Assembly (NCBI GenBank): GCA_937992195.1
Contig: CALKKV010000019.1
Coordinates: 1-41,952 of the forward strand
Direction: 5' to 3'
DNA: 41,952 nucleotides
Source: an uncultured Gammaproteobacteria bacterium
GTDB lineage: Bacteria > Pseudomonadota > Gammaproteobacteria > Arenicellales > Poriferihabitantaceae
Below are positions 33,469 to 41,952 of this stretch, piece after piece (positions within the stretch are counted from its first letter, which is position 1; each line of letters opens with the position of its first letter). The position numbers and the translations under genes were made by a program. The notes beneath the pieces were generated by a model. The model ran no database searches. It was not told the origin of the DNA and was given only the letters and a program-made list of their open reading frames with translations.

Positions 33469-34899
33469 GTGAGCGAATCAGTGCAAACAATTATTGCGAA
33501 CCCCGTCAGAAAAAGTGCCGTTGACGAGGTGTTGGCGCAAGTCGCTAGTCAAAAGATTGAAACGATTCGCGTCAACTTTGTTGATCAGCACGGAATTCTG
33601 CGTGGCAAGACGATTGTCGCGGATGAGCTATCAGCAGCGTTAAACCGAGGGGTAACCATTACCAGCACGCTGTTGTTAAAAGATACTTCGCATACCACGG
33701 TTTTTCCTGTGTGGGGTGACGATGCGGGTTTTGGGAAGGGCGTCATGACAGGGGCATCGGATTTAGTCATGCTGCCTGACCCCAGCACATTTATTACTTT
33801 GGATTGGGCGTCTTCGACAGCGACTGTCTTATGCGATCTGTTTACTGCGGAGGGAGAGGCGGTTTCTCTATCAACGCGTGCGATTTTAAAGCATGCGATT
33901 TCGCAACTGGCCGAACGTAATATGTCACTGGTATGCGGCCTGGAAGTTGAGTTTTATGTCTATCGTTTGAACGCCCTGCGGCTTGATCACAGTGATACCG
34001 GTAAGCCGGGAATACCGCCTGAGACCAGTTTACTAGCGCAGGGGTATCAATATTTAACCGACCAGCATTTTGATCAGCTAGCGCCGGTAATGGATCTTAT
34101 TCGACGCCACGCGCAGAACATGGGGTTTCCGATTCGAACCATGGAGTCGGAGTTTGGTCCCAGTCAATTCGAAGTGACCTTCCAGCCGATGTCGGCGCTC
34201 ACCGCTGCGGATACCATGAGTCAGTTTCGTAATATGGTCAAGCAGGTGTGTCGGCGCGAAGGCTATCATGCAACTTTTATGTGTCGGCCAAATTTACAAA
34301 ACGCCATGGGTAACGGCTGGCATCTGCATCAGTCTGTGACCGATAACGATGGTAAAAACTTGTTTATGCCAGAAACAGACGCAGCACTCTCTATCGTGGC
34401 CAGCGGCTGGATTGCCGGACTGCTTAAGCATGCTGAAGCAAGCTGTCTGCTCACAACGCCTACGGTGAATGGCTACAAACGATACCAACCGTTTGCACTG
34501 GCGCCGGATCGTATTCAATGGGGTCGAGACAACCGGGGCGCCATGGTGCGCGCATTGTGTCGGAAAGATGATCCTGCATCTCGTCTGGAGAACCGAGTTG
34601 GCGAACCCGCGGCAAATCCTTATTTGTATATTGCGTCACAAATAATAAGTGGCCTGGATGGTGTTGATTCAGGACTGAGCGTGCCGGAGCCAGTAGAAGC
34701 GCCATATTCCAAGGATGAAAACAAGCTGCCACCATCTCTCGATAAAGCGATTGATGCATTCGCTAGCAGTGAGTTCTACCGAAAGGCTTTTGGCACTGAG
34801 TTTGTGGATTATTTGACAACTATTAAGCGGGCTGAGTGGGATCGATTTATGCAAACCGTCACGGAATGGGAGCATAGGGAGTATTTTTCATTATTTTAA
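33469..34899 (+). CDS. Glutamine-synthetase-family ligase (PuuA/gamma-glutamylamide synthetase-like)
   Basis: A 476-residue member of the GS superfamily. Seen are the metal-site acids in GLEVEFYVY and MESEFGPSQFEV, the ATP/NH3-side His in GNGWHLHQS and the conserved SRLENRVGEPAANPYLYIA. The protein lacks the adenylylation loop of GlnA and is closer to ligases that join glutamate to an amine (PuuA, GlnA3, TdnQ-like aniline activation). The GTG at 33469, 4 bases after the oxygenase stop, is preferred to a TTG at 33454 that overlaps that gene; neither has a strong ribosome site. Pairing with a Rieske oxygenase recalls aniline-type catabolism, where gamma-glutamylation precedes dioxygenation; this is inference. 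Confidence 0.88.
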   Translation: MSESVQTIIANPVRKSAVDEVLAQVASQKIETIRVNFVDQHGILRGKTIVADELSAALNRGVTITSTLLLKDTSHTTVFPVWGDDAGFGKGVMTGASDLVMLPDPSTFITLDWASSTATVLCDLFTAEGEAVSLSTRAILKHAISQLAERNMSLVCGLEVEFYVYRLNALRLDHSDTGKPGIPPETSLLAQGYQYLTDQHFDQLAPVMDLIRRHAQNMGFPIRTMESEFGPSQFEVTFQPMSALTAADTMSQFRNMVKQVCRREGYHATFMCRPNLQNAMGNGWHLHQSVTDNDGKNLFMPETDAALSIVASGWIAGLLKHAEASCLLTTPTVNGYKRYQPFALAPDRIQWGRDNRGAMVRALCRKDDPASRLENRVGEPAANPYLYIASQIISGLDGVDSGLSVPEPVEAPYSKDENKLPPSLDKAIDAFASSEFYRKAFGTEFVDYLTTIKRAEWDRFMQTVTEWEHREYFSLF

Positions 34900-35025
34900 G
34901 GCTCGGGTTGGCGATGACCATTGCAAAAGATGTTAAAGATGGTTGAAAACCGCTAATATCGCAATACAACCACCCGCGGACTGTATGCCGCTAGATTGTA
35001 ATAAACACTTTAATAAAATGATTTT

Positions 35026-35039
35026 CTGCCATTTGGCAG
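35026..35039. promoter_or_regulatory. Palindrome just upstream of the binding-protein gene
   Basis: CTGCCA and TGGCAG form a perfect 6-bp dyad with a 2-base centre, 20 bases before the GTG start and right before the GAGGAAAA ribosome site. The position suits an operator or a translational control hairpin for the transporter genes. Confidence 0.4.
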
Positions 35040-35058
35040 GTTTCTTGAGGAAAAACAC

Positions 35059-36258
35059 GTGAATAAACTGTCTAAAATTCTCAGCAGCTCGATACTTGCA
35101 GTTGCGCTTTCAGGAGTTGGCATTGGCGCTGCTCAAGCAGATAGTGTCAAGATCGGCTTTGTCACCACATTGACCACACCGGCCGCGGTTATCGGCGAAG
35201 ATATGAAAGATGCCGTGAATCTTGCGATTGAGCATATCGGTGGGAAAATGGGTAACCTGGACGTCGATTTAATTATGGAAGACGATGGCTTTAAGCCAGA
35301 CATCGGCAAGCAAAAAACAGATAAGTTAGTCAAGCAGGACGATGTCGATTTTGTTGCCGGCTATATCTGGTCCCATGTGCTTCTGGCTTCAATGAAGTCT
35401 GTATTGGATTCTGGAAAATTTTTGGTTTCTGCCAATGCGGGGCCATCAAAGATTGCCGGTAAGTTATGTCATCAAAATTTCTTTTCTACTTCCTGGCAGA
35501 ATGACCAAACGCCAATGGCAATGGGAGAGCATCTAAGCAAGCAGGGCGTGAAGTCGCTGTATGTCATGGCGCCGAACTACGCTGCTGGTAAAGATATGGT
35601 GGCGGGCGTCGAAAAAACTTTTACCGGCGAAATCGTTGGTAAGGATTTCACCAAGTGGGGTGCAGACGCGCAGCTGGATTTCTCTGCGGAACTTGCGAAG
35701 GCAAAATCTTCGGGCGCAGAAGGCATTTTTGTTTTCTACCCTGGCAAAGCAGGCGGTGCATTTATCAAGCAATATCAGCAGTCTGGCTTGCAAGATGTGT
35801 TACCGCTGTATACCGTGTTTACTGTTGATGCGATCGCGCTCCCTAAACTACAGGGCGGCAACTTAGCGGGTGTGATGGGATCCAAAAACACCCAGTTTTG
35901 GTCTCCTGATTTAGACGTAGCGGCGAACAAGAAATTTGTTGGAGACTTCCTGGCAAAGCATGATCGTTATCCGTCTTTTTATGCAGCACAAGCTTATGAT
36001 TCCATTATGCTGATCAATAGCGCAGTGGAAGCAACGGGCGGCAATCTGGAAGATAAAGATGCGGTGAGAGCTGCTATGAAAGCGGCGAACTACGATTCCA
36101 TTCGTGGTAAGTACACCTATGGTAACAACCATATGCCAATTCAGAATTTCTATCTGCGCGAAGTGGTTGAAGATGACGCTGGTCGTTGGACAACTAAGAT
36201 TGTTGATACGGTGTATACCAATCACCAGGATCCCTACGCCGCTGATTGTGCGCTATAA
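35059..36258 (+). CDS. Liv-type ABC transporter substrate-binding protein
   Basis: A 399-residue periplasmic type I binding protein of the LivJ/aromatic-acid group with a signal peptide (cleavage near AAQA/DSVK). Mature start VKIGFVTTLTTPAAVIGEDMKDAVNLAIE and YVMAPNYAAGKDM are typical. The GTG at 35059 follows GAGGAAAA (35045-35052). It begins the importer whose permeases and ATPases follow; a terminator downstream lets it be made in excess. In this subfamily, ligands range from branched amino acids to aromatic acids and amides; context with the oxygenase suggests an aromatic or amine substrate. Confidence 0.92.
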   Translation: MNKLSKILSSSILAVALSGVGIGAAQADSVKIGFVTTLTTPAAVIGEDMKDAVNLAIEHIGGKMGNLDVDLIMEDDGFKPDIGKQKTDKLVKQDDVDFVAGYIWSHVLLASMKSVLDSGKFLVSANAGPSKIAGKLCHQNFFSTSWQNDQTPMAMGEHLSKQGVKSLYVMAPNYAAGKDMVAGVEKTFTGEIVGKDFTKWGADAQLDFSAELAKAKSSGAEGIFVFYPGKAGGAFIKQYQQSGLQDVLPLYTVFTVDAIALPKLQGGNLAGVMGSKNTQFWSPDLDVAANKKFVGDFLAKHDRYPSFYAAQAYDSIMLINSAVEATGGNLEDKDAVRAAMKAANYDSIRGKYTYGNNHMPIQNFYLREVVEDDAGRWTTKIVDTVYTNHQDPYAADCAL

Positions 36259-36306
36259 AAGAACTTAGGTTATTTTTGTTAACGATCAATAGCTTTTAAG
36301 ATATCT

Positions 36307-36340
36307 AACGCGCCTTTGCTCAGTGCAGGGCGCGTTTTTT
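36307..36340 (+). terminator. Intrinsic terminator between binding protein and LivH-like permease
   Basis: AACGCGCC (36307-36314) pairs with GGCGCGTT (36329-36336), with an inner TGC/GCA stem, followed by a T-run through 36340. It starts 48 bases after the binding-protein stop and should lower transcription of the permease genes. It also rules out a permease start at 36323, inside the hairpin. Confidence 0.85.
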
Positions 36341-36364
36341 AATTTCTCTCGAAAAACTATTCCT

Positions 36365-37288
36365 GTGGATTGGAATCTTCTTATTACCCAGTTAATGAAT
36401 GGCTTGCAGCTTGGCCTGCTGCTGTTTTTACTGGCGTCCGGGTTGACCCTGATTTTCGGGATCATGGATTTTATCAATTTGTCCCATGGTTCCTTTTATA
36501 TGATCGGTGCGTATTTTTGTGGCACCGTAGTATCTGTAACCGGATCTCTGATCGCTGGAATCGTGGTCGCTCTAATTTGTACCTTTGCCATTGGTGCCAT
36601 TGTCGAGCTGGTGATAGCGCGGCGACTCTATCGTAGTGACCATTTGGATCACGTGTTGGTTACCTTTGGCTTGATTTTAATCTTTGATACTCTGGTGCAT
36701 ATGATTTGGGGTGCGGCGGGAATGGCAATTCCTTTACCTGAAATCTTAAACGGTCAGCTGCATATCGGTACGCTGGTATTGCCTACTTACCGTCTTGTGA
36801 TTATCTGTAGCGGGCTGTTAGTGGCTGCGATTTTATTTGTATTAGTGACAAGAACCCGTCTTGGTATGTTGATCCGTGCCGGCGCGTCCAACCGAACGAT
36901 GGTCGAAGCCCTTGGGGTGAATATTAATAAACTCTTTCTCATCGTATTTGCTATCGGTGCAACCATGTCCGGGTTTGCTGGCATGTTAATTGCGCCAATT
37001 ACCGAGGCGAGTATCGGTATGGGCAATGAAATTATTATCATCGCTTTTGTGGTGGTGATTGTTGGCGGTATCGGATCGGTAAAAGGCGCGTTTTTCGCTG
37101 CACTCATTATTGGTTTAATGGATACCATTGGCCGGTCTTATCTTGATGACCTCTTGAAACTATCGCTATCGGCCGAAGTTGCGGAAACTGCGGCGCCGGC
37201 GTTATCCGCGATGCTGGTCTATATCTTGATGGCCGCCGTGCTCGCTTTCAGGCCTCAAGGGTTGTTTCCGCCAGCTGGGAGTAAGTAA
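36365..37288 (+). CDS. LivH-type ABC permease
   Basis: A 307-residue inner-membrane permease of the branched-chain-amino-acid type with about eight helices. The family start LITQLMNGLQLGLLLFL and FGIMDFINLSHGSFYMIGAY are typical, as is GGIGSVKGAFFAALIIG. The GTG at 36365 matches the family start and lies past the terminator; the longer frame from 36323 is rejected. It is followed by the LivM-like gene after 1 base. Confidence 0.92.
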   Translation: MDWNLLITQLMNGLQLGLLLFLLASGLTLIFGIMDFINLSHGSFYMIGAYFCGTVVSVTGSLIAGIVVALICTFAIGAIVELVIARRLYRSDHLDHVLVTFGLILIFDTLVHMIWGAAGMAIPLPEILNGQLHIGTLVLPTYRLVIICSGLLVAAILFVLVTRTRLGMLIRAGASNRTMVEALGVNINKLFLIVFAIGATMSGFAGMLIAPITEASIGMGNEIIIIAFVVVIVGGIGSVKGAFFAALIIGLMDTIGRSYLDDLLKLSLSAEVAETAAPALSAMLVYILMAAVLAFRPQGLFPPAGSK

Positions 37289-37289
37289 C

Positions 37290-38282
37290 GTGATGTCGAA
37301 GATGCTTCCAGCGAGCAATTCTGGCAGGGTCTATGCCGTGCTGTTGATTCTGCTTGGGATGGCACCGTTTATCACCAGTTGGATTGACCAACCGTTTTAT
37401 CTCGACTTGTTAAGCCGCGCCCTGATTTTGGCAATTGCCGCTTCGAGTCTCAATTTAATACTCGGTTATGGTGGTATGGTCAGTCTCGGCCATGCCGCCT
37501 ATCTCGGCATAGGCGCCTACTGTGTAGGTATTCCGGCTTATTATGATATTTACAACGGCTGGATTCATCTGGGTCTCACCATTGTCGTCAGCGCTTCTTT
37601 TGCCTTTCTAACCGGGTTGATCATCCTGAGAACCAAGGCGGTGTATTTCATTATGATTACACTGGCTTTTAGTCAGATGGTGTACTTCACCTTTGTCAGT
37701 CTTGAAGAATATGGCGGCGATGATGGTTTGGTTATTTACTTGCGCAGCGAATTCCCGTCATGGCTTTCAATGGAAGGGGCCACTGCTTTGTACTACTGGA
37801 TATTTGGCGCGTTAGTTTTAACATTGCTGGTGATATATCGGCTGGTTTATTCACGGTTTGGCAGAGTGATCGTTGGTTCCAAGTTTAACGAGGAGCGGAT
37901 GCAATCCCTCGGCTTTAATACCTATCGCTATCGACTAACCTGTTACGTTATTTCCGGTGTGTTATGCGGCATTGCTGGGATGTTGCTCGGAAACTTTACC
38001 AGTTTTATCAGTCCGGAAATGATGGGCTGGACGCGATCAGGTGAGCTCATCTTTATGGTGGTGATGGGAGGCGCATCTTCTTTTTTCGGGCCACTAATTG
38101 GCACCAGTGCTTTTGTTTTTCTCGAGCAATATCTCCCAGAAATCATGAAGACGATCAACCCGTCGTGGCATGAATACTGGCATCTGCCGTTTGGTGTCTT
38201 GCTGGTTTGTCTGGTGTTGTTTGGCAAAGGCGGAATACACGGCTGGCTATCGCGCTTTGACAAAGATGGTGATGTGAAATGA
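37290..38282 (+). CDS. LivM-type ABC permease
   Basis: A 330-residue permease with the LivM landmarks LNLILGYGGMVSLGHAAYLGIGAY and GEL-IFMVVMGGASSFFGPLIG, and about nine helices. The start may be GTG at 37290 or ATG at 37293, both served by GGGAG at 37278-37282. Its stop overlaps the LivG-like start by 4 bases (ATGA), so the two should be coupled. It pairs with the LivH-like gene to form the pore. Confidence 0.92.
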   Translation: MMSKMLPASNSGRVYAVLLILLGMAPFITSWIDQPFYLDLLSRALILAIAASSLNLILGYGGMVSLGHAAYLGIGAYCVGIPAYYDIYNGWIHLGLTIVVSASFAFLTGLIILRTKAVYFIMITLAFSQMVYFTFVSLEEYGGDDGLVIYLRSEFPSWLSMEGATALYYWIFGALVLTLLVIYRLVYSRFGRVIVGSKFNEERMQSLGFNTYRYRLTCYVISGVLCGIAGMLLGNFTSFISPEMMGWTRSGELIFMVVMGGASSFFGPLIGTSAFVFLEQYLPEIMKTINPSWHEYWHLPFGVLLVCLVLFGKGGIHGWLSRFDKDGDVK

Positions 38283-39031
38283 CGGATTCGATCCTGAAGG
38301 TTACCGCGCTTAACAAGTCATTTGGCGGTATCCACGCAACCCGTGACTTACATCTCGAAGTAACGCGCGGTGATATTCATGCAATCATCGGGCCGAATGG
38401 CGCCGGTAAAACAACGCTTATATCGCAACTGTCCGGGCAGCTAAAACCCAGCAGTGGATCAATTGAATTTGAGCGCAAAGACATCACGCGTTTAACCACA
38501 GCAAAACGCGCGCGCAGTGGCCTCGCACGCTCTTTTCAAATCACAAGTGTAGTGATGCCACTGACGTTACTGGAAAACGTGATGCTGGCGGTGCAGGGAA
38601 CAAGCGGACATTCGTTTCGATTCTGGAAGCCGGTGAAGCAGGATCAGCAGATGGTATCGGCGGCGATGAACAGCCTGACCGAGGTTGGGCTGCAGGATCG
38701 CGCTGACAAGATTGCGGCTGAGGTGTCCCATGGTGAACAACGCCAGCTGGAAGTCGCTATGGCACTGGCAATGAAACCGCGGTTACTGCTGCTCGATGAG
38801 CCGATGGCGGGAATGGGCGTGGAGGAAAGCCAGCATATGGTTGATATCCTGAAAAAGCTTAAAGAAAAGTGTACGATTTTATTAATTGAGCATGATATGG
38901 ATGCGGTATTTAAGCTTGCGGACCAACTCTCGGTTTTAGTGGATGGTCACATTATTGCTTCGAATACCGTTGAAAATATTCGCGCGAATCAGGAAGTGCA
39001 GCGCGCTTATCTTGGAGAGCAGCATGCTTGA
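38279..39031 (+). CDS. livG: LivG-type ABC ATPase
   Basis: A 250-residue ATPase with Walker A GPNGAGKTT, signature VSHGEQ, Walker B LLLLDEP (DEPMAGMG is typical of LivG) and switch His IEHDMD. It powers the transporter with LivF. The ATG overlaps the LivM-like stop. The symbol denotes family, not proven leucine transport. Confidence 0.92.
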   Translation: MTDSILKVTALNKSFGGIHATRDLHLEVTRGDIHAIIGPNGAGKTTLISQLSGQLKPSSGSIEFERKDITRLTTAKRARSGLARSFQITSVVMPLTLLENVMLAVQGTSGHSFRFWKPVKQDQQMVSAAMNSLTEVGLQDRADKIAAEVSHGEQRQLEVAMALAMKPRLLLLDEPMAGMGVEESQHMVDILKKLKEKCTILLIEHDMDAVFKLADQLSVLVDGHIIASNTVENIRANQEVQRAYLGEQHA

Positions 39032-39737
39032 GTTGCGCGGTGTTGAAACCTTCTATGGATCTATTCAAGCCTTGTTCGGCATGGAGATGGTGCTGGAAGC
39101 CGGAAAAGTAACCACTTTAATCGGTCGCAACGGAATGGGTAAAACCACCACTGTCAGTTCTATCATGGGCATCATTCCCAGAGAGCGCGGCGAGATTTAT
39201 TTTAATGGCAAGCGAATCGACGGCCGACCGAGTTATGAAGTGGCGCAACAAGGAATTGGACTTGTGCCAGAGGGGCGTCAGATTTTTCCCAATCTTTCGG
39301 TAAGAGAGAATCTGTTGGCCACCGCTGCAAACTATTCGAATGGCAATAGAGAGAGCGAAGGAAGCTGGAATTTTGAAAGGGTGCTCGAGTTTTTGCCTGC
39401 GCTGGCGGGACGACTCGATAATATGGGCAATCAACTTTCAGGCGGCGAGCAGCAGATGTTAGCAATCGGTCGCGCGCTAATGTTGAATCCATCGCTACTG
39501 ATCTTGGATGAGGCAACCGAAGGTTTAGCGCCATTAATCAGGCAGGAAATCTGGGCGCGTCTTGAGCAACTGAAGCAAACTGGTTTGACCATCCTGTTAA
39601 TCGATAAGAATATTGATGATCTTTCAAGAATCGCGGATAAACACTATATTATTGAAAAGGGCAGAGTGGTTTGGCACGGCAGCTCTGCCGAGATGGCGGC
39701 GGAAGAAAATCTGAAGTCGCGCTACCTCGGTATATGA
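39024..39737 (+). CDS. livF: LivF-type ABC ATPase
   Basis: A 237-residue ATPase with Walker [11 protein letters not shown]-loop [15 protein letters not shown], signature LSGGEQ and Walker B LLILDEA (DEATEGLAP is the LivF mark). The ATG at 39024 is set by GGAGAG at 39014-39019 and by the family start ([12 protein letters not shown]); upstream starts lie inside livG. It overlaps livG by 8 bases. The switch His is replaced: [10 protein letters not shown] has Lys where most ABC ATPases have His, a change often seen in LivF-like proteins. Confidence 0.93.
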   Translation: MLELRGVETFYGSIQALFGMEMVLEAGKVTTLIGRNGMGKTTTVSSIMGIIPRERGEIYFNGKRIDGRPSYEVAQQGIGLVPEGRQIFPNLSVRENLLATAANYSNGNRESEGSWNFERVLEFLPALAGRLDNMGNQLSGGEQQMLAIGRALMLNPSLLILDEATEGLAPLIRQEIWARLEQLKQTGLTILLIDKNIDDLSRIADKHYIIEKGRVVWHGSSAEMAAEENLKSRYLGI

Positions 39738-40417
39738 GTCTTTCAAAAACCGTTGATTTGCATCCTTCATGGATGGCGTTGATCGGCAGTGAATTTGAAC
39801 AACCTTATATGCACGCGCTGCGCGATTTTTTGAAACAAGAAAAACAACAGCGCAAAGTGATCTATCCGCGAAGCACCGACTGGTTTAATGCTTTTAATGC
39901 AACCCCGGTAGATAAAGTAAAGGTCGTGATTCTGGGACAAGACCCCTATCACGGACCGGGCCAAGCCCATGGGCTATGTTTTTCTGTACAGCCTGGCGTG
40001 CGGCTGCCTCCATCTCTACTCAATATTTTGAAAGAATTGAATCAGGACCTCGGCATTCAAATACCTAAGTCCGGTAGCCTGCAGCGTTGGGCGGAGCAAG
40101 GCGTGCTGTTGTTGAACTCTTCGCTCACGGTTGAACACGGTAAAGCCGGATCCCATCAGAACAAGGGCTGGGAGAGATTTACCGATGCTGCGATTCAGGC
40201 CATTGAAAAAGAGAAAAGCGATTTGGTCTTTATGCTCTGGGGAAGTTACGCCCAGAAAAAAGGCCAGTTTATTGATGGCAACCGTCATCTGGTACTTAAA
40301 TGCGTGCACCCCTCGCCGCTTTCAGCCCATCGGGGATTTTTCGGAAACAAGCATTTCTCCCAAGCCAATCTCTGGTTAGAACAACATGGTATCTCACCGG
40401 TTGACTGGAATCCCTGA
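39734..40417 (+). CDS. ung: Uracil-DNA glycosylase
   Basis: A 227-residue family 1 uracil-DNA glycosylase. The water-activating loop [18 protein letters not shown] (Asp and the Phe that stacks on uracil), the [11 protein letters not shown]sn and the [13 protein letters not shown] minor-groove loop with the catalytic His are all intact. It removes uracil from DNA in base excision repair. The ATG at 39734 overlaps the livF stop (ATGA), so it is translationally coupled to an unrelated transporter operon. Confidence 0.96.
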   Translation: MSLSKTVDLHPSWMALIGSEFEQPYMHALRDFLKQEKQQRKVIYPRSTDWFNAFNATPVDKVKVVILGQDPYHGPGQAHGLCFSVQPGVRLPPSLLNILKELNQDLGIQIPKSGSLQRWAEQGVLLLNSSLTVEHGKAGSHQNKGWERFTDAAIQAIEKEKSDLVFMLWGSYAQKKGQFIDGNRHLVLKCVHPSPLSAHRGFFGNKHFSQANLWLEQHGISPVDWNP

Positions 40418-40574
40418 TGGATTCTTTTAATGGGGCTTCCGTAACTATCTGATTTAAAGATAAAAATTTAGATTTGTTGGTCTAAAACATAGTCTTCCCA
40501 ACGTCTCTAGACCACATAACTTGACACTCCCTCGATTGTTCTCTATTTTGAGAACTCCTATTTCATCTGGCAAT
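40418..40574. other. Gap between ung and the FAN1-like gene
   Basis: These 157 bases hold no terminator or clear promoter. The FAN1-like frame is open from 40464, so part of this may be coding if a TTG at 40521, 40536 or 40548 is used. Confidence 0.4.
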
Positions 40575-41952
40575 GTGATTCTGCGTCGGCAGAAAGTCAA
40601 ACCATTGAAACCCCAATCTTCAAATTCCCGATCTCTTTTTGAAGGCAATAGCAACGATGCTGCGCCATCGATTGCAGAAGCGCCTGTCAAATCGCAATAC
40701 AGAAAGAACTTGCCGTCTCGATATTATCTCGATCACTTCAACGAATTTCTTTCGGTGATTCGCTCGCGCTATAGCCATACTTTGACCGAAAGCCACGACA
40801 AATTTTTAACCGAGTTTTCAAAATTGTCTTCTGAAGCGCAATGTTTGTTCGTAAGAATGCTCAATCGCCAAGGAGAGCTATTTGATACCAGAAAATTCAA
40901 CTATGCTGAAATCGAAGATATCCCGGGTCAGTTGATTATCCTCCGAAAAAAAGGGTTCATTCGACCTCTGGAACAGCAAGATGCGGATCAATGGCTGTGT
41001 GGTGTTAAACGTACGGAGCTACTTTTTTTAGTCTCAACGCAGTGTGCATCTGGCAGCTTTAGCCGTAGCTGGCCAAAAACCGCGCTGCTCGAATTTGCGC
41101 GTATTCATTTGGACACCAAGCATTATTCTGTCCTCGATATGATGTCTCTATTTGTTGTGCAGCAGTATACGGCGGAAGTTGGTTACTTCCTTTTTCTCTA
41201 TTTTGGCAAGCTTGAGCAGGGATTGGGTAAATTCACCTTGCGTGATCTTGGTGTCATGCGCACCGGATCATTTAAGAAAAATTTTAAACCCCGCTTCGAA
41301 AGCCGAGATGATGCATTGTCCAGCTGGTTTTACGCGCAGCGCTTGCGCGATCTGGAACAGCTGCAGCTGGAAGCCTGCCAAAGAGAAGGGCGCTCGATCT
41401 CTGAATGGCTCAATCCAGTGGGCGATCAATCTGTGTTAATGCGTAATCAACTGCTATTTAAGCTTGGTGAAAAGCTGGAAAAATTTGGCGATGTCGATCT
41501 CGCAATCGAAGTCTATTCCCATAGCGAAGCATGGCCAGCCACAGAAAGAAAAGTTCGACTAATCTATACGAAAGGAGAGAAAGAGCAGGCTGAACAAGCG
41601 TTGGTAAAGATGATCGACGATCCGTCGTGCGACGATGAACTGTTGTTTGCCCGGGATTTTTTTCAACGCAAATACAAGAAAAAGCGCACCAGTAGAATTA
41701 CCGATATTCTTCGCGAAGCCCGTGTTTTAAAGGTAGATGAGTCATTTCGCGATGCGCCAGAGCAGGGAGCTGCTGCTTACTACCGCGATAGTGGCGCCAG
41801 AGTGTTTTTTGCAGAGAACCGAATATGGAAATCCTTGTTTGGTTTGGTCTTTTGGTCACTGCTTTTTGAAAATAGCGATACCGGACTGCATAACGATTTT
41901 GAAAAACGCCCGAGCGATCTCGACGATGGCAGGTTTTATAAACGTTTCTCGA
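40575..41952 (+). CDS. FAN1/VRR-NUC-family structure-specific nuclease, N-terminal part
   Basis: A frame open to the right edge, at least 459 residues. The family landmarks of bacterial FAN1-like proteins are visible: YYLDHFNEFLSVI, LSSEAQCLFVRMLNRQGELFDTRKFNY, a TPR-like helical middle (KLGEKLEKFGDVDLAIEVYS) and the approach to the nuclease domain. The VRR-NUC catalytic core itself lies beyond the window. It cuts branched or crosslinked DNA during interstrand-crosslink repair. The start is uncertain: GTG at 40575 is used here, TTG at 40521 is possible, and no site has a good ribosome-binding sequence. It follows ung, another DNA-repair gene. Confidence 0.85.
   Translation, partial: MILRRQKVKPLKPQSSNSRSLFEGNSNDAAPSIAEAPVKSQYRKNLPSRYYLDHFNEFLSVIRSRYSHTLTESHDKFLTEFSKLSSEAQCLFVRMLNRQGELFDTRKFNYAEIEDIPGQLIILRKKGFIRPLEQQDADQWLCGVKRTELLFLVSTQCASGSFSRSWPKTALLEFARIHLDTKHYSVLDMMSLFVVQQYTAEVGYFLFLYFGKLEQGLGKFTLRDLGVMRTGSFKKNFKPRFESRDDALSSWFYAQRLRDLEQLQLEACQREGRSISEWLNPVGDQSVLMRNQLLFKLGEKLEKFGDVDLAIEVYSHSEAWPATERKVRLIYTKGEKEQAEQALVKMIDDPSCDDELLFARDFFQRKYKKKRTSRITDILREARVLKVDESFRDAPEQGAAAYYRDSGARVFFAENRIWKSLFGLVFWSLLFENSDTGLHNDFEKRPSDLDDGRFYKRFS

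Noticed and set aside
36323..36364. Longer N terminus for the LivH-like permease
   Set aside because: The GTG at 36323 lies inside a terminator hairpin, and family alignment starts at 36365.
1..41952. CRISPR array, insertion sequence, integrase, tRNA or rRNA gene
   Set aside because: I read the window for evenly spaced repeats, transposase motifs and tRNA-like cloverleaf arms and saw none. A dedicated search (tRNAscan, CRISPR finder) would be decisive.

Overview
The window looks like chromosomal DNA of a moderate-GC gammaproteobacterium. I infer this from the DeaD, Ung and FAN1-type housekeeping genes, the gammaproteobacterial style of the xox/mxa genes and the Shine-Dalgarno usage. No rRNA, tRNA or taxon-specific marker is present, so the genus is open. 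A marine or soil methanol/alcohol-oxidising heterotroph fits best.

Region 1 (1-27.2 kb) is an almost uninterrupted locus for PQQ-dependent, lanthanide-type alcohol oxidation. It holds a divergent PQQ dehydrogenase (760-2559) and a tightly overlapping minus-strand operon mxaRSACKL (7891 to 2517). Secreted proteins of unknown function sit at 8151 and 10200. A XoxF-type methanol dehydrogenase follows with its cytochrome and periplasmic partner (xoxF-xoxG-xoxJ, 11268-14615). An AcoR-like regulator with a degraded AAA+ domain comes next, translationally tied to an ABC-2 permease. Then come a YVTN beta-propeller and a periplasmic binding protein of the PQQ-alcohol-dehydrogenase ABC family (the Ped/Lut lanthanide transporter type). 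A complete NitT/TauT-like importer (20596-23168) is inserted before the matching exporter-type ATPase (23221-23952). A secreted pentapeptide-repeat protein, a NarL-type two-component system and a 23-residue pqqA gene (27080-27151) complete the region.

The proposed logic is as follows. PqqA feeds PQQ synthesis, whose other genes lie outside the window. The Ped/Lut-like transporter, and perhaps the second ABC importer, handle lanthanide, chelator or cofactor. MxaRSACKL act as maturation chaperones. XoxF oxidises methanol and passes electrons to XoxG, with XoxJ as activator. The sensor kinase/response regulator pair and the AcoR-like protein are candidate regulators. mxaF, mxaI and the rest of the pqq genes are absent from the window.

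Region 2 (27.3-32.0 kb) holds a tandem-GFA-domain protein and a DDAH/amidinotransferase-fold hydrolase (minus strand), then the RNA helicase gene deaD (plus) and a small membrane protein (minus).

Region 3 (32.1-39.7 kb) is a plus-strand cluster: a Rieske oxygenase, a glutamine-synthetase-family ligase and a complete Liv-type ABC importer. It reads as uptake and gamma-glutamylation/oxygenation of an amine or aromatic substrate. ung is translationally coupled to its last gene, and a FAN1/VRR-NUC-like nuclease runs off the right edge.
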